DNA of 55,265 bases from Ectobacillus funiculus. Its GTDB lineage: Bacteria; Bacillota; Bacilli; Bacillales; Bacillaceae_G. Positions 26,126-36,536 of the stretch are shown here, piece after piece. Location: contig NZ_SCFM01000046.1 in NCBI RefSeq assembly GCF_004138295.1, positions 1 through 55,265 on the forward strand, given 5' to 3'. Position 1 is the first letter of the stretch. Every line of letters starts with the position of its first letter. The position numbers and the translations under genes were made by a program. The notes under the pieces are model-generated. The model had not been told where the DNA came from. It was given only the letters and a program-made list of their open reading frames with translations, and searched no databases.

Positions 26126-27712
26126 ATGAATACTGCGAATGTCCAAATCGGGTTAACTGAACTATTAAACGGAAGCAATGCACATGTTCAATTAAGCGTA
26201 CCGCAATTGGTAGAAAAGGTTTTAATCCGAGAAGAAGGAAGCCTAACTTCAACAGGTGCTGTTTCTGTTTCAACCGGAAAATATACAGGACGTTCCCCCA
26301 AGGACAAATTTATTGTCAGCGAAGCATCCGTCAAGGATAAAATTGACTGGGGCGTAGTGAACCAGCCAATTGCTGAAGAAACCTTTCACCACTTATACAC
26401 AAAGGTACTGGAGCATTTAAGAGAAAAAGAGGAGCTTTTCGTATTCAAGGGCTTTGCTGGCGCAGACCGTAACTACCGCCTTCCCATCCAGGTTGTAAAT
26501 GAATTCGCATGGCACAACTTATTTGCCCAGCAGCTATTCATCCGCCCGACAACACAGGAGCTTGCAAACCACGAAGCACAATTCACCATCGTGTCTGCTC
26601 CGACATTCAAAGCAGACCCAGCACTCGATGGAACAAAATCGGAGACATTCATTATCATTTCCTTTGAAAAGCGGATTGTACTGATTGGAGGTACAGAATA
26701 TGCAGGAGAAATGAAGAAATCCATCTTCTCCATTATGAACTATTTGCTTCCAGAGAAAGATATCCTTTCTATGCACTGTTCGGCCAATGTAGGGGAAGAA
26801 GGAGACGTTGCACTATTCTTTGGTTTATCCGGTACAGGAAAAACAACCTTGTCTGCCGATTCAAACCGTAAATTAATCGGTGATGATGAGCACGGTTGGT
26901 CTGACAACGGCGTATTCAATATTGAAGGCGGCTGCTATGCAAAATGCGTAAATCTATCCCGCAAGAAGGAACCTCAAATTTTCGACGCGATTACTTTCGG
27001 CTCTGTATTAGAGAATGTTGTGTTAGATGAGAATACTAGATTTGCAGATTATAATGATACCTCCTTAACAGAGAATACACGTGCCGCGTATCGGATTGAT
27101 GCAATTGAAAATATTGTACTTCCAAGTGTTGCCGGTCATCCGAATACAATTGTCTTTTTAACCGCGGATGCATTTGGCGTACTGCCTCCTATCAGTAAAT
27201 TAACAAAGGAGCAAGCCATGTACCATTTTTTAAGTGGCTACACAAGTAAGCTTGCCGGTACAGAACGCGGTGTTACATCTCCGCAGGCGACCTTCTCAAC
27301 ATGCTTTGGCTCCCCGTTTCTGCCATTACATGCATCCCGCTACGCAGACATGCTTGGTCAAAAGATTGAAAAGCACGGAGCAAAGGTATTCCTTGTGAAT
27401 ACTGGTTGGACGGGCGGAGAATACGGAACTGGAAAACGAATGAACCTTGCGTATACGCGTGCAATGGTGCAGGCTGCGCTAAGCGGTGAGCTCGACCGTA
27501 CGGAAACGGTGAAAGACGATATTTTCGGTCTAGACATTCCACTTCATGTGCCAGGTGTACCAGATGATGTCTTAACACCGAAAAAAACATGGGCTGATCC
27601 AGCTGCCTACAAGGCAACAGCATTAAAGCTTGCGGCACAATTCAAAGAAAACTTCAAAAAGTTCAAAACGGTTCCTGAGCGTATCGTGAAGCTTGGCGGT
27701 CCCATGATGTAA
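26126..27712 (+). CDS. pckA: Phosphoenolpyruvate carboxykinase (ATP)
   Basis: 528 aa with the kinase loop [13 protein letters not shown] near residue 235 and GDDEHGW just after, which bind ATP and metal. It converts oxaloacetate to PEP as the entry step of gluconeogenesis. The start MNTANVQIG aligns with B. cereus-type PckA; ATG codons at 26123 and 26114 are also in frame, and AAAGGA precedes them. Single-gene unit with a strong terminator. Confidence 0.95.
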   Translation: MNTANVQIGLTELLNGSNAHVQLSVPQLVEKVLIREEGSLTSTGAVSVSTGKYTGRSPKDKFIVSEASVKDKIDWGVVNQPIAEETFHHLYTKVLEHLREKEELFVFKGFAGADRNYRLPIQVVNEFAWHNLFAQQLFIRPTTQELANHEAQFTIVSAPTFKADPALDGTKSETFIIISFEKRIVLIGGTEYAGEMKKSIFSIMNYLLPEKDILSMHCSANVGEEGDVALFFGLSGTGKTTLSADSNRKLIGDDEHGWSDNGVFNIEGGCYAKCVNLSRKKEPQIFDAITFGSVLENVVLDENTRFADYNDTSLTENTRAAYRIDAIENIVLPSVAGHPNTIVFLTADAFGVLPPISKLTKEQAMYHFLSGYTSKLAGTERGVTSPQATFSTCFGSPFLPLHASRYADMLGQKIEKHGAKVFLVNTGWTGGEYGTGKRMNLAYTRAMVQAALSGELDRTETVKDDIFGLDIPLHVPGVPDDVLTPKKTWADPAAYKATALKLAAQFKENFKKFKTVPERIVKLGGPMM

Positions 27713-27788
27713 CCTGTGTTGTCTCATACCGCTTAGGGAAAGCCTACTCTTCTAACAAAACCTTGGCTTGTTGGAAACGAATTATATT

Positions 27789-27824
27789 AGAAAAAGAGCA
27801 GCCTATCGTGGCTGCTCTTTTTCT
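27789..27824 (+). terminator. Terminator of pckA
   Basis: AGAAAAAGAGCAGCC pairs perfectly with GGCTGCTCTTTTTCT. Confidence 0.85.
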
Positions 27825-27874
27825 AATACAATCTTGGCTATTTCCGTTCTGGGACAAGCAAAAATTTTTCTAGG

Positions 27875-27896
27875 CGCTCACATATGGGCGTTTTTT
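27875..27896 (+). terminator. Possible leader attenuator of ytlACD
   Basis: A six-bp stem (CGCTCA/TGGGCG with one G-U pair) followed by six T residues, 40 bases before ytlA. It could be an attenuator in the leader or a second pckA terminator. No known riboswitch motif was recognised. Confidence 0.35.
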
Positions 27897-27935
27897 CACA
27901 TACAGTAAAATAGGCTTACTTTAGGAGGTGCATCT

Positions 27936-28934
27936 ATGAAAAAGCTGGTTAGCGTATTAACAATTATAATGTTAAGCTTCTTTACATTTGTCGCATGCAA
28001 TCAAACAAAACAAGTAAATATGCAAAAAGTTCGTGTCGGAGAGGTAACACACTCCTTATTCTACGCACCATTATATGTGGCGTTACAAAATGGATATTTC
28101 AAAGATGAGGGTCTGGACATTGATTTACAAACAACAGCTGGCGGCGACAAAACAATGACTGCGCTTCTCTCAAATGGCATTGATATTGCTCTCGTTGGTT
28201 CGGAAACATCGATTTATGTGTATAATCAAGGGGCGAAAGATCCTGTTATTAACTTTGCACAGCTCACACAAACAGATGGAACATTTCTCGTTTCCCGCAA
28301 GAAACTCGACTCCTTTAACTGGAGCGACTTAGAGGGAAGTGTATTTTTGGGGCAAAGAAAAGGCGGTATGCCGCAAATGGTTGGGGAATACGTCTTGAAG
28401 AAATACGGGATCAACCCGCAGCAAGATTTAACTTTAATTCAAAACGTTGAGTTTGCCAATATTGCAAACGCCTTTGCTTCTGGTACAGGTGACTTCGTTC
28501 AATTATTTGAACCAACCGCAAGTATTTTCGAAAAAGAAGGAAAAGGTTATATCGTAGCATCCTTTGGCAAGGAATCCGGTAAAGTTCCCTATACATCTTT
28601 TATGACAAAAGAAAGCTACTTAAAAGATAACAAGAAGGTCATCGAAAAATTCACAAGAGCCCTCTATAAAGGGCAGCAATGGGTGGATACACATAGTCCG
28701 GAAGAAATCGCAAAAGTAGTAACACCACTCTTCGAGGATACACCACAGGATATTATCGTTAAGGTCATTGAGCGCTATAAAAACCAAAACTCTTATGCAA
28801 CAAATCCGATTTTAGATACAGAAGAGTGGAACAACCTGCAAAGTATTATGAAGGAAGCTGGAGAACTGCCAAAAGAAGTGCCATATGACATATTAGTGGA
28901 CACTTCGATTGCGGAAAATGTCATTAATCAATAG
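27936..28934 (+). CDS. ytlA: ABC transporter substrate-binding lipoprotein (NMT1/SsuA-like)
   Basis: 332 aa. A signal peptide ends at a lipobox-like FVAC with Cys at residue 21. The mature part is an NMT1/THI5-type periplasmic-binding fold (FYAPLYVALQNGYFKDEGLD), as used for sulfonates, nitrate or pyrimidine precursors; the ligand is not evident. The gene sits downstream of pckA with its ATPase and permease genes, matching the ytlA-ytlC-ytlD locus of B. subtilis. Starts after AGGAGG. Confidence 0.83.
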   Translation: MKKLVSVLTIIMLSFFTFVACNQTKQVNMQKVRVGEVTHSLFYAPLYVALQNGYFKDEGLDIDLQTTAGGDKTMTALLSNGIDIALVGSETSIYVYNQGAKDPVINFAQLTQTDGTFLVSRKKLDSFNWSDLEGSVFLGQRKGGMPQMVGEYVLKKYGINPQQDLTLIQNVEFANIANAFASGTGDFVQLFEPTASIFEKEGKGYIVASFGKESGKVPYTSFMTKESYLKDNKKVIEKFTRALYKGQQWVDTHSPEEIAKVVTPLFEDTPQDIIVKVIERYKNQNSYATNPILDTEEWNNLQSIMKEAGELPKEVPYDILVDTSIAENVINQ

Positions 28935-28946
28935 GAGTGATTCCGC

Positions 28947-29714
28947 ATGAGCTTTTTGACGATCCAAAATTTATACCATTGCTTTTTCGATGCCAAGGAA
29001 GCGAGGCTCGTGCTGGCTGATATTCATCTTCAGGTGGAGCAGGGAGAATTCATTTCTTTCTTAGGACCAAGCGGCTGCGGCAAAACAACTCTTCTCTCGA
29101 TCATCGCCGGATTGCTTCGGCCGCTAGAAGGAACCATTGAGATTGAGGGAGAGCGTGTATGGAGACCGACCTCCTCAATCGGCTATATGCTCCAGCAGGA
29201 CTACTTGTTTCCATGGAAAACAATCGAGGAAAATATCATGACGGGTCTTCGCATTACTAAGGCATATAATGAAGACAAAAGGCTGCAAGCACTGAAGCTG
29301 CTTAGTGAAGTTGGACTCAAAAATGTCGAGACGCTGTATCCGCGCCAGTTGTCAGGCGGTATGCGCCAACGAGTGGCGCTCGTGCGTACACTTGCCACCA
29401 ATCCCAAAATACTGCTGCTAGATGAACCATTCTCAGCTCTAGACCATCAAACCAAAATCAAGCTGGAGGAACTCGTGTGCACCTTGCTGAAGCAGTTTAA
29501 AAAAACAGCTATCCTTGTCACTCATGATATCGAAGAGGCTATTTCTATGAGTGACCGCATTTTCTTGCTCCACACCAATCCCGGCCGTATTGCTAAAACC
29601 ATTCTCGTCCCAGAAGATATTCGTTTACTTTCTCCATTTCAGGCACGCCAGCATCCAAAATTCAGGAATCTATTTCAATCTATATGGAGGGAGCTGGAAA
29701 AACTTGAAGTATAA
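28947..29714 (+). CDS. ytlC: ABC transporter ATPase (SsuB/TauB-like)
   Basis: 255 aa. Walker A GPSGCGKTT near residue 40, signature LSGGMRQR, Walker B ILLLDEPFSALD and the switch His in VTHDIEEA are all present. It energises the ytl transporter. It starts 12 bases after ytlA behind AGGAGTG and overlaps the permease start by 11 bases. Confidence 0.9.
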   Translation: MSFLTIQNLYHCFFDAKEARLVLADIHLQVEQGEFISFLGPSGCGKTTLLSIIAGLLRPLEGTIEIEGERVWRPTSSIGYMLQQDYLFPWKTIEENIMTGLRITKAYNEDKRLQALKLLSEVGLKNVETLYPRQLSGGMRQRVALVRTLATNPKILLLDEPFSALDHQTKIKLEELVCTLLKQFKKTAILVTHDIEEAISMSDRIFLLHTNPGRIAKTILVPEDIRLLSPFQARQHPKFRNLFQSIWRELEKLEV

Positions 29715-30516
29715 AAACTTAGATTTATCCTTCCTGCATCGAGCATATATACAAAAAGAACAAAAGAAAAGGCGAGCCATCGCATTGTTACAGGCTTTCA
29801 TATTAGTTATCTTCTTTGTTCTTTGGGAGATCGCAAGCCGCAGCCAGTGGATTGACCCGCTGCTTTTCAGCTCCCCTTCCAGGATTTTTAACATGCTGGC
29901 TGACAAACTACTGGATGGCTCATTATATCCTCATATTTGGACGACGCTTCTAGAAACATTTACTGGCTTTCTTCTTGGTACTGTCCTCGGAACACTTATT
30001 GCAACGATATTATGGGCCTTACCGTTTCTTGCTAAGGTTCTTGATCCGTATCTCGTCGTATTAAATGCCATGCCAAAGGTAGCACTCGGGCCAATTATTA
30101 TTGTTATTTTCGGACCGACCATTACATCCTCCATTGCCATGGGTGTGATCGTTTCCATCATTATCACAATTCTTGTTATTTACTCTGCATTTCGTGAGGT
30201 GGACCCAAATTATTTAAAGGTGCTGCAAACATTCGGCGCTAATAGATGGCAATGCTATCAGAAGGTTATCCTTCCTGCTTCATTGCCAATCATTATTTCA
30301 ACCTTAAAGGTAAACGTTGGTCTTTCTTGGGTTGGCGTTATTTTTGGTGAACTTCTTGTTTCTAAGCAAGGTTTAGGATACTTAATTAGCTATGGCTTTC
30401 AAGTATTCAACTTTACCCTTGTTCTTATGAGCGTTTTGCTTACATGCGTATTGGCTACTGTTATGTATGTGCTTGTCGAGTGGTTTGAACGTATATTAAG
30501 TCAACATATCGAATGA
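29704..30516 (+). CDS. ytlD: ABC transporter permease (SsuC/TauC-like)
   Basis: 270 aa with about six membrane helices and the binding-protein-dependent transport EAA-like loop (FGANRWQCYQKVILPASLP). The likely start is TTG at 29704, inside the ATPase 3' end. GGAGGG lies 12-13 bases upstream, a long spacing, so the start is uncertain. Upstream codons back to 29551 are open but would overlap the ATPase extensively. Confidence 0.83.
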   Translation: MKYKNLDLSFLHRAYIQKEQKKRRAIALLQAFILVIFFVLWEIASRSQWIDPLLFSSPSRIFNMLADKLLDGSLYPHIWTTLLETFTGFLLGTVLGTLIATILWALPFLAKVLDPYLVVLNAMPKVALGPIIIVIFGPTITSSIAMGVIVSIIITILVIYSAFREVDPNYLKVLQTFGANRWQCYQKVILPASLPIIISTLKVNVGLSWVGVIFGELLVSKQGLGYLISYGFQVFNFTLVLMSVLLTCVLATVMYVLVEWFERILSQHIE

Positions 30517-30522
30517 ATATAT

Positions 30523-30642
30523 GTAAAGAAAACTCACCAATTGGCGAAGACAGAGGCGTAGTTGCACTTACACTGTAATCCTAGAATTTCCGACTGCGTC
30601 AAATTCGCTTCTAGCTGAGAATTTATGCTTCCTACAATGTAA
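30523..30642 (+). repeat. Terminator-linked repeat, copy 10 (full)
   Basis: From GTAAAGAAAACTCACCAATTGG to CCTACAATGTA, overlapping the foot of the terminator at 30642. It lies between convergent ytlD and ytkD. Confidence 0.85.
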
Positions 30643-30684
30643 TACAAACAGACCTAGCCTATAAATGACTCGGTCTGTTTGTAT
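30642..30684. terminator. Bidirectional terminator, ytlD/ytkD
   Basis: ATACAAACAGACC pairs perfectly with GGTCTGTTTGTAT across a 17-base loop. Confidence 0.7.
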
Positions 30685-30701
30685 ATAGATATATATCTGC
30701 T

Positions 30702-31211
30702 TTAGAATTCCTGTACTTTGCTCTCTAGCATCCCTGTGCTATGTAAACAATGTTTTTGAATATACGCCAGGCTGTGCCGCAGCACATCGTCGCGCATAAT
30801 AAAGCTAAAGCGCTTATCCTCTTTAATGTCATCCGGTATCTTCTTAAGCAGAACAGATCCGTTTGTTTCATTGTAATGTGTATGATCCTGCAAATCGCTA
30901 ATTGTAGCAAAATAAATATTCTTAATAATAATTTTATCCCTTCCTGAGACCTTATATTGTCCTATATATTGCAAATAGGATACAATCCCGCCTGTTTCTT
31001 CCCGCACTTCACGTACAGCGGCTTCTTCAGGTTTCTCTCCGTCCTCTACTTTTCCACCCGGAAATTCTAATCCGCGTCGTAAATGATGCGTCAGCAGCCA
31101 CTCATCTCCACGCCGGCAAACAACCCATACATGCTTAGGTTCATGGGAAAACGGACGATCTTCAAAGGATAACTGTACTGTATTGTGGTAATAATCTTTA
31201 AAAGTGTACAT
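30702..31211 (-). CDS. ytkD: Nudix hydrolase, 8-oxo-dGTP diphosphatase YtkD
   Basis: 169 aa with a complete Nudix box starting GGKVEDGEKPEEAAVREV at residue 52 and ending EETGG. B. subtilis YtkD hydrolyses 8-oxo-dGTP and other nucleoside triphosphates and protects from oxidative mutation. Starts with ATG behind AGGGGAGCG. Single-gene unit. Confidence 0.88.
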   Translation of the reverse strand: MYTFKDYYHNTVQLSFEDRPFSHEPKHVWVVCRRGDEWLLTHHLRRGLEFPGGKVEDGEKPEEAAVREVREETGGIVSYLQYIGQYKVSGRDKIIIKNIYFATISDLQDHTHYNETNGSVLLKKIPDDIKEDKRFSFIMRDDVLRHSLAYIQKHCLHSTGMLESKVQEF

Positions 31212-31288
31212 TCACACGCTCCCCTAACAATTGTGGCGAATTTTTCTTACCACAAATTGTAGCACATTCTTCGCGCCTATGCCTATTA

Positions 31289-31603
31289 TTACAGTCCGTC
31301 TATAATGCCCAATTGCGCGATGATTTCTTGTGTCTCCTGATTGCTCAGGCTATAAATCATTTGATATGCTTTTTGAAGGCTATCGTCATATTCATGGTTT
31401 TCTGGGTCATGATGATACTCAAGGAATGGGATATGTGATCTAACAAAGGTTTTTAAATCTGCCTGATATGCTTCATCGAAATATTGACGAAGCTGCACAA
31501 TTTCTATATCGCTTGCTTGAATTTCAAAGCTGTACGTATTCGCGGATTTCACCTTAGAAATCTCACCGTCTGCAATCGATACATAGTATGTTTGTTTCTC
31601 CAT
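31289..31603 (-). CDS. 104-aa acidic protein, unknown
   Basis: A soluble acidic protein without membrane or metal motifs. The last third is helical (DSLQKAYQMIYSLSNQETQEIIAQLG). The position beside ytkD suggests a conserved Bacillus hydrolase-neighbourhood gene, but I cannot assign a family. The ATG follows AGTGAGGGATAAT, a weak ribosome binding site. Confidence 0.65.
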   Translation of the reverse strand: MEKQTYYVSIADGEISKVKSANTYSFEIQASDIEIVQLRQYFDEAYQADLKTFVRSHIPFLEYHHDPENHEYDDSLQKAYQMIYSLSNQETQEIIAQLGIIDGL

Positions 31604-31730
31604 TTATTATCCCTCACTTTGCGAAATACTACGGTTCCTTAAACAGTGCCATCGCGCTGATAATGTCTCTATTCCTAATTGTTCCTAATTAATATAAGAA
31701 ATATGCAGAACGCTGCGGACATGGTACTAT

Positions 31731-31843
31731 GTAAGAAAAGCCTGTTTCGCTGTCTCAAAGAAAAGGGAAGGCCAATAACTGAAAAAAGGCGGGCCTTGGG
31801 AGCTAGATATCACCCCGAAAAGTTATACTTTCTTATCTTGCTT
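31731..31843 (+). repeat. Second repeat family (bcr1-like), copy 3 (short)
   Basis: AAGAAAAGCCTG at the 5' end and GGGCCTTGGGAGCTAGATA with CACCCCGAAAAGTTATACTT at the 3' end match the copy at 5,523 almost base for base; the centre is shortened. A full terminator-linked repeat follows with no gap. Confidence 0.65.
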
Positions 31844-31961
31844 GTAAAGAAAACTCGCCGATTGGCGAAGATAGAGGTGTAGCTGCACTTACGCTGTATT
31901 CCTAAAATTTCCGATTATGTCGAATGGCTTCTTGCTGGAATTTTATACTCCTACAGTGTAA
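31844..31961 (+). repeat. Terminator-linked repeat, copy 11 (full, not next to a terminator)
   Basis: From GTAAAGAAAACTCGCCGATTGG to CTACAGTGTA. This and the left tandem copy are the two copies without a directly adjoining terminator hairpin. It lies upstream of ytzI. Confidence 0.85.
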
Positions 31962-32010
31962 AAAGAAATACATTCTTATCCTTTAAAGCAGGAAAGGGGA
32001 GGAGAGAGGA

Positions 32011-32169
32011 ATGTTTCATATACTAGTTATTGCTGTAATAGTTGTGATTGTTGTGCTGCTTTTATCTGTTGTCACAATTAATAAGGGCTACTCTTACAAA
32101 CACTCTGTCGATCGTGCCGAAGATAGCCCTTATGTAAAACAAGACGAGGATAAACCCTCAGGTCATTAA
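32011..32169 (+). CDS. ytzI: YtzI-like small membrane protein
   Basis: 52 aa. One strongly hydrophobic N-terminal helix (residues 3-21) followed by [12 protein letters not shown] and an acidic tail matches the YtzI family beside luxS in Bacillus. GGAGAGAGG precedes the ATG. Its stop codon overlaps that of convergent luxS by four bases (ATTAAC region). The function is unknown. Confidence 0.72.
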   Translation: MFHILVIAVIVVIVVLLLSVVTINKGYSYKHSVDRAEDSPYVKQDEDKPSGH

Positions 32170-32639
32170 CCGAATACTTTTTCCAACTCGGCTTTTTCTT
32201 GTTGTAGCCAGAAATTCATAAGACGCTTTGCACCTTCTAAGTCATGAAGCTTAGCCTGCCCACATTGCGTTTCGTTTGCAGCTGGAACCTCTACTATTTC
32301 AACCGCGTCCTTCATCGTGTCTTCTAATAAATCGATGATTTCACGAACAGTCGGCGTACCGCTGACAACAAGATAAAAGCCTGTTTGGCATCCCATTGGA
32401 GAAATATCGATAATATCAAAATGACCGTATTTTTCTACATGCTTTCTTAAGTTATAAGCAAGCAAATGCTCTAATGTATGAATAACATCCGGCTTCATCG
32501 CCTGCTTATTCGGCTGACAAAAGCGAATATCAAACTTATTCACAACGCCGTCGCTCCCTACATGGTGAACACCGCAATGTCTCACATAGGGCGCTTTTAC
32601 AATATTATGATCAAGCTCAAAGCTTTCTACTGATGGCAT
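32166..32639 (-). CDS. luxS: S-ribosylhomocysteine lyase LuxS
   Basis: 157 aa, exactly the Bacillus length. The metal-binding HTLEH (His54, His58) and Cys126 and the catalytic Cys84 (PMGCQTGFY) are present. It splits S-ribosylhomocysteine to homocysteine and the AI-2 precursor DPD, recycling methyl-transfer products of SAM made by MetK. The ATG at 32639 follows AAGGAGG; the ATG at 32645 is too near. Confidence 0.95.
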   Translation of the reverse strand: MPSVESFELDHNIVKAPYVRHCGVHHVGSDGVVNKFDIRFCQPNKQAMKPDVIHTLEHLLAYNLRKHVEKYGHFDIIDISPMGCQTGFYLVVSGTPTVREIIDLLEDTMKDAVEIVEVPAANETQCGQAKLHDLEGAKRLMNFWLQQEKAELEKVFG

Positions 32640-32764
32640 AATCAAATCCTCCTTTTTTCTGGATGTGCTGCATTGTATTCACATACACTCCATAATGATA
32701 TTTGAAAGTTGGATTTTAGTAAAGAATACTGTCTAAAATAATGACAATGAAAAGGAGCCAGCCC

Positions 32765-32995
32765 ATGAAATCTATGCTTCTCGCACTGATTCGCTTTTAT
32801 CAGCTCGTAATCTCTCCGATAAAGCCGCCGTCATGCCGTTTTTATCCCACATGCTCACACTATGGTTTAGAGGCAATCCGCCGTCACGGCGCGGCAAAAG
32901 GAGGCTGGCTCACAATCAAACGTATTTGTAAATGTCATCCGTTTCATCCAGGCGGCTTTGACCCTGTGCCGGAAAAAACGGAAAAATATCATTAG
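32765..32995 (+). CDS. yidD: Membrane protein insertion efficiency factor YidD
   Basis: 76 aa with the YidD core [19 protein letters not shown] and [13 protein letters not shown]. It is a small membrane-associated protein that aids YidC/SpoIIIJ insertion. The ATG at 32765 follows AAAAGGAG; the earlier in-frame ATG at 32741 is unsupported. Its stop overlaps the stop of the convergent carbonic anhydrase gene. Confidence 0.92.
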   Translation: MKSMLLALIRFYQLVISPIKPPSCRFYPTCSHYGLEAIRRHGAAKGGWLTIKRICKCHPFHPGGFDPVPEKTEKYH

Positions 32996-33555
32996 GCTTC
33001 GTACCCGTCCGTAACCAAATCAAGACGTCCTGTTTTCGGATCAATAACCAAGCCATGAACCGGTATGCCCTCTGGCATTAATGGATGCTGGCGGATAATA
33101 TCGACACTATGCTTCACGCTATCTTCTACATTTTCAAAGCCATGTAGGAAGCGTTCTAAATCAATGCCTGAAAAGCGAAGTGTATCCAGTTTCTCTTCCG
33201 AAACACCGCGAGCCTTCATTTTCTCGATTGTCTTTTCTGCTTGCAGACTTGCCATACCGCAATCGTAATGGCCGATAACACATACCTCGTCAGCGCCAAG
33301 CTCGTATAAAGCAACAAGGACGCTGCGCATAATACTACCAAATGGATGGGCAATAACCGCTCCAGCCACCTTTATAATTTTAACATCCCCATTGCGAATG
33401 TTCATTGCCTTTGGAAGAAGCTCAACAAGTCTCGTATCCATGCAGGAAATAATAACGAGCTTTTTCTCAGGATATTTATCTGTTTGGAACTTCTCATATT
33501 CCTTCTCCTGCACAAACTTCTCGTTAAAAGTTAACACTTCATGTAATAAACTCAT
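32992..33555 (-). CDS. ytiB: Beta-class carbonic anhydrase
   Basis: 187 aa. Zinc ligands Cys38 and His96/Cys99 and the Asp40-Arg42 dyad (SCMDTRL, GHYDCG) are all present. It hydrates CO2 to bicarbonate in the cytoplasm. It matches B. subtilis YtiB in position next to yidD (YtjA). The ATG follows GGAGG. The roughly 200 bases upstream (33,556-33,760) show no recognised feature. Confidence 0.88.
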   Translation of the reverse strand: MSLLHEVLTFNEKFVQEKEYEKFQTDKYPEKKLVIISCMDTRLVELLPKAMNIRNGDVKIIKVAGAVIAHPFGSIMRSVLVALYELGADEVCVIGHYDCGMASLQAEKTIEKMKARGVSEEKLDTLRFSGIDLERFLHGFENVEDSVKHSVDIIRQHPLMPEGIPVHGLVIDPKTGRLDLVTDGYEA

Positions 33556-33760
33556 ACATTAATTCCTCCTTTATTTAATCTTCCCTTGCTTGAAAACAAG
33601 TCAAGAGGAAGAGGTTAAAAATAGCTAAGAACTGACCCTCTACTTTTTACAGCTGACAAAAAACACCATGATTCACAAGATTCTGTAACATTTTCGACAA
33701 AAAATGCTCACTTCTTCACTATACAACAAATCAGATGGTATGGGAAGAAGTCGAACTTAC

Positions 33761-34873
33761 TCATAAGTGATTTTCAAGTACGATTGTTTGCATTGTGATA
33801 TTCCTTAGCCTTTTCCGGTTCACCTTATACCCGAGACCCGGCACAGATGATACAGGCACTCTTCCATCGGACAATGTTATGTCAGGAATAATCACATCCT
33901 CTTCCCAATGGCGTGAAGATGCAGAGATATCACCCGGAATCGTGAAATTTGGGAGAGCCGCAAGCGCCACATTTTGAGCACGAGATATGCCGGTCTCAAT
34001 CATCCCCCCGCACCAAACTGGAATATGATGAGCTTGGCAATAATCATGAATACGAATCGCCTCGGTCAATCCTCCCACTCGCCCCGCCTTAATATTTACA
34101 ACGCGGCAGCTTCCAAGCGTGATCGCCACGCGGGCATCTTCAAGAGAATGAATACTCTCATCTAAACAAATGGGTGTTTGCAGCTCTTTTTGCAGCAATG
34201 CATGATCCAAAATATCATCATCAGCTAACGGCTGTTCAATCATCATCAGTCCGAAATCATCAAGCTTCTTTAGCTGATCCTTATCTTGCAGTGTATAAGC
34301 CGAGTTAGCATCAGCCATGAGAGGGAGATTGGGAAACGCCTGACGAATCCCTTGCAGCAGCTCAGAATCATACCCTGGTTTAATTTTCACTTTAAATCTT
34401 TGATACCCCTCCGCAGCATAGCGTTCAATTTGCTGGAGCATGTGCGGCAACGTATCGATTCCAATTACTACTCCTACTTCAATGTCGCTTCGTACCCCGC
34501 CAAGCACTGCTGCGAGCGGTTGATTTTTATGCTGTGCATATATATCCCAAATAGCCCCTTCAAGTCCTGCCTTTGCCATACGATTTCGCTTCACATTTGA
34601 AAATAGCTGAGGCAGCTCGCTTGGATGTTCAATAGTCCTCCCCAGTAAGCTTGGAACAAGAAATTCACGTAACATATGTAAGGAGGTTTGAACAGTCTCC
34701 TCCGTATACCATGGCTGCGAAAAGGCAACGACCTCTCCCCAGCCAATGCAGCCGTCCATATCCTCTATTTCAATTAAAATACTCTCCCGCTCCCGATATG
34801 TTCCGTAGCTTGTTGCAAAAGGAAAAACGAGCTTCATTTCCGTAATATGGAGCGTGACTCGCTTAATGTTCAT
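33761..34873 (-). CDS. menC: o-Succinylbenzoate synthase MenC
   Basis: 370-aa enolase-superfamily enzyme. Catalytic lysines lie in RFKVKIKPG, metal-binding Asp/Glu in [14 protein letters not shown] and CLDES, and the second lysine in [10 protein letters not shown]. It dehydrates SHCHC to o-succinylbenzoate for menaquinone. It overlaps menE by four bases. Confidence 0.93.
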   Translation of the reverse strand: MNIKRVTLHITEMKLVFPFATSYGTYRERESILIEIEDMDGCIGWGEVVAFSQPWYTEETVQTSLHMLREFLVPSLLGRTIEHPSELPQLFSNVKRNRMAKAGLEGAIWDIYAQHKNQPLAAVLGGVRSDIEVGVVIGIDTLPHMLQQIERYAAEGYQRFKVKIKPGYDSELLQGIRQAFPNLPLMADANSAYTLQDKDQLKKLDDFGLMMIEQPLADDDILDHALLQKELQTPICLDESIHSLEDARVAITLGSCRVVNIKAGRVGGLTEAIRIHDYCQAHHIPVWCGGMIETGISRAQNVALAALPNFTIPGDISASSRHWEEDVIIPDITLSDGRVPVSSVPGLGYKVNRKRLRNITMQTIVLENHL

Positions 34874-36321
34874 ACGAATTCTCCCTCGACCTTTTTCTTC
34901 AGTTCGCGACGCAACAGCTTATTGGAAGCATTGCGCGGCAGCTCGTCTACAAATTGAATCTCCCGAGGAACCTTATAGCGGGCCAGCCTTTTGTCGCAAA
35001 ACACAAGAAGTTCCTCCTCCGTGACGGGACTCGTTCCTGCTTTTCGAACAAACGCAACCGGCACTTGTCCCCATATTTCATCCTTTCGTCCAACAACGCC
35101 TGCTTCTTCTACGTCTGGATGAGCGAGAAGCACCTCTTCAATTTGGGCAGGATAAATATTCTCTCCTCCAGAGATAATCAGGTCACTCCGGCGATCAAGT
35201 ACATACAAAAATCCTTCCTGATCCACGTAGCCAATATCACCCGTTCGCAGCCAACCCTCCTCTAGCTGCACATCTCGCTTAAAGTACCCCTTTGCGACAT
35301 TCGGCCCTTTAACAACAATTTCCCCTGGTACATTTGCAGGAGCTGCCTCTCCGTTTGCTTCGATCCGTAGTTGACAGAAAAATAACGGCTTACCCGCTGA
35401 ACCCACCTTTGTTAGCATATAATCCGAGGACAGAGTACAAATTTGCGAAGCGGTCTCTGTCATACCATACGTTTGGTATACAGGGATATCTTTTTTCATA
35501 CACTCCTCTAACAAAGGCTTCGGAGCGGGCCCACCGCCAAGAAGCACGCAACGCAGCGCCTTTGGATACGTATTCTCCCCAAGACCGCGCACCATATCTG
35601 TAAGCACCTTCGTTACAACGGAAATGATCGTAACGCCCCTTTCTTGAATTGCTTGATTTAGGGCGGCTGCATCGACCTTCTCCATAAGTACAACGCGCAT
35701 GCCGTATATAACACTTTTCAGCAGAATCGACAAACCTCCAACATGAAAAAAAGGCAGACAGGCAAGCCAGCAATCATTCTCCCGAAACCCTATATTAAGC
35801 GCAGAACCGACAGCGCTGCTCCAATGGTTTCCATATGTCAACAATACACCCTTTGGGTTCCCTGTCGTGCCGGATGTGTATATGATCGTCATGACGGTAT
35901 CCGAATAAAAATCCTCTTGTATAACATAAGGTTGCTCCTGAAGGGAGGAGAGCTCTCCTATTGTATATGTAGTCACATGTCTCCCATAATGCCGAAGAGC
36001 CTCGTCTGTTAGCAAAAGGGACACTTCAGCATCGTTCATTTGCCAGGCAAGCTCTTCCTCTGAGAGCCTCGTATTTAGCAGCACAGCAGTCGCTCCGACA
36101 TAGGCTAAGGCATGAATTGTCAGCACCATTTGTATGCTGTTACGCATTAAAACTGCAACCTGGCTTCCTTCCTCAACTCCAGCGCTGCATAGCTTACCGG
36201 CAAGTGAAGCAACTCTTTGATGAAGCTCCCGAAATGTCAGCCGCTCCCTCTCTGTTTCAAGAGCAATGCGATCCGGTGTTAAAAATTCTCGTTGCTTGAG
36301 CCAATTTGGCATTGTCTCCAT
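34870..36321 (-). CDS. menE: o-Succinylbenzoate-CoA ligase MenE
   Basis: 483-aa AMP-forming acyl-CoA synthetase with [14 protein letters not shown] as the P-loop, TYGMTETAS, and [20 protein letters not shown]. It activates o-succinylbenzoate with CoA. Several start codons are stacked (GTG 36330, ATG 36327/36324/36321); AAAGGAG fits 36321 or 36324 best. A terminator and a repeat copy separate it from menB. Confidence 0.92.
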   Translation of the reverse strand: METMPNWLKQREFLTPDRIALETERERLTFRELHQRVASLAGKLCSAGVEEGSQVAVLMRNSIQMVLTIHALAYVGATAVLLNTRLSEEELAWQMNDAEVSLLLTDEALRHYGRHVTTYTIGELSSLQEQPYVIQEDFYSDTVMTIIYTSGTTGNPKGVLLTYGNHWSSAVGSALNIGFRENDCWLACLPFFHVGGLSILLKSVIYGMRVVLMEKVDAAALNQAIQERGVTIISVVTKVLTDMVRGLGENTYPKALRCVLLGGGPAPKPLLEECMKKDIPVYQTYGMTETASQICTLSSDYMLTKVGSAGKPLFFCQLRIEANGEAAPANVPGEIVVKGPNVAKGYFKRDVQLEEGWLRTGDIGYVDQEGFLYVLDRRSDLIISGGENIYPAQIEEVLLAHPDVEEAGVVGRKDEIWGQVPVAFVRKAGTSPVTEEELLVFCDKRLARYKVPREIQFVDELPRNASNKLLRRELKKKVEGEFV

Positions 36322-36367
36322 CATCATCACTCCTTTCTACGGATTGCGGTAAAATTTTGATAGTAAC

Positions 36368-36497
36368 GAAAACACGCCGATTGGCGAGCCCCGCTCTTGG
36401 GCGAAGACAGCGGCGTAGTTGCACTTATACTTTATTCCTAAAATTTCCAACTACGCCGACTGGCTTCCAGCTGGAAATTTCTACTTTCTTACAGTGA
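36368..36497 (+). repeat. Terminator-linked repeat, copy 12 (full)
   Basis: From GAAAACACGCCGATTGGCG to TTACAGTG, abutting the menB terminator. It sits inside the men gene cluster, between menB and menE. Confidence 0.87.
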
Positions 36498-36500
36498 AAA

Positions 36501-36530
36501 AAAGACTTGATGACAATGCATCAAGCCTTT
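36501..36530 (-). terminator. Terminator after menB
   Basis: GGCTTGATG pairs with CATCAAGTC, followed by seven T residues on the minus strand. Confidence 0.78.
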
Positions 36531-36536
36531 TTTCTA

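Noticed and set aside
27840-27935. Possible TPP or other riboswitch before the ytlACD transporter
   Set aside because: No THI-box or other core motif; only a short stem and T tract.
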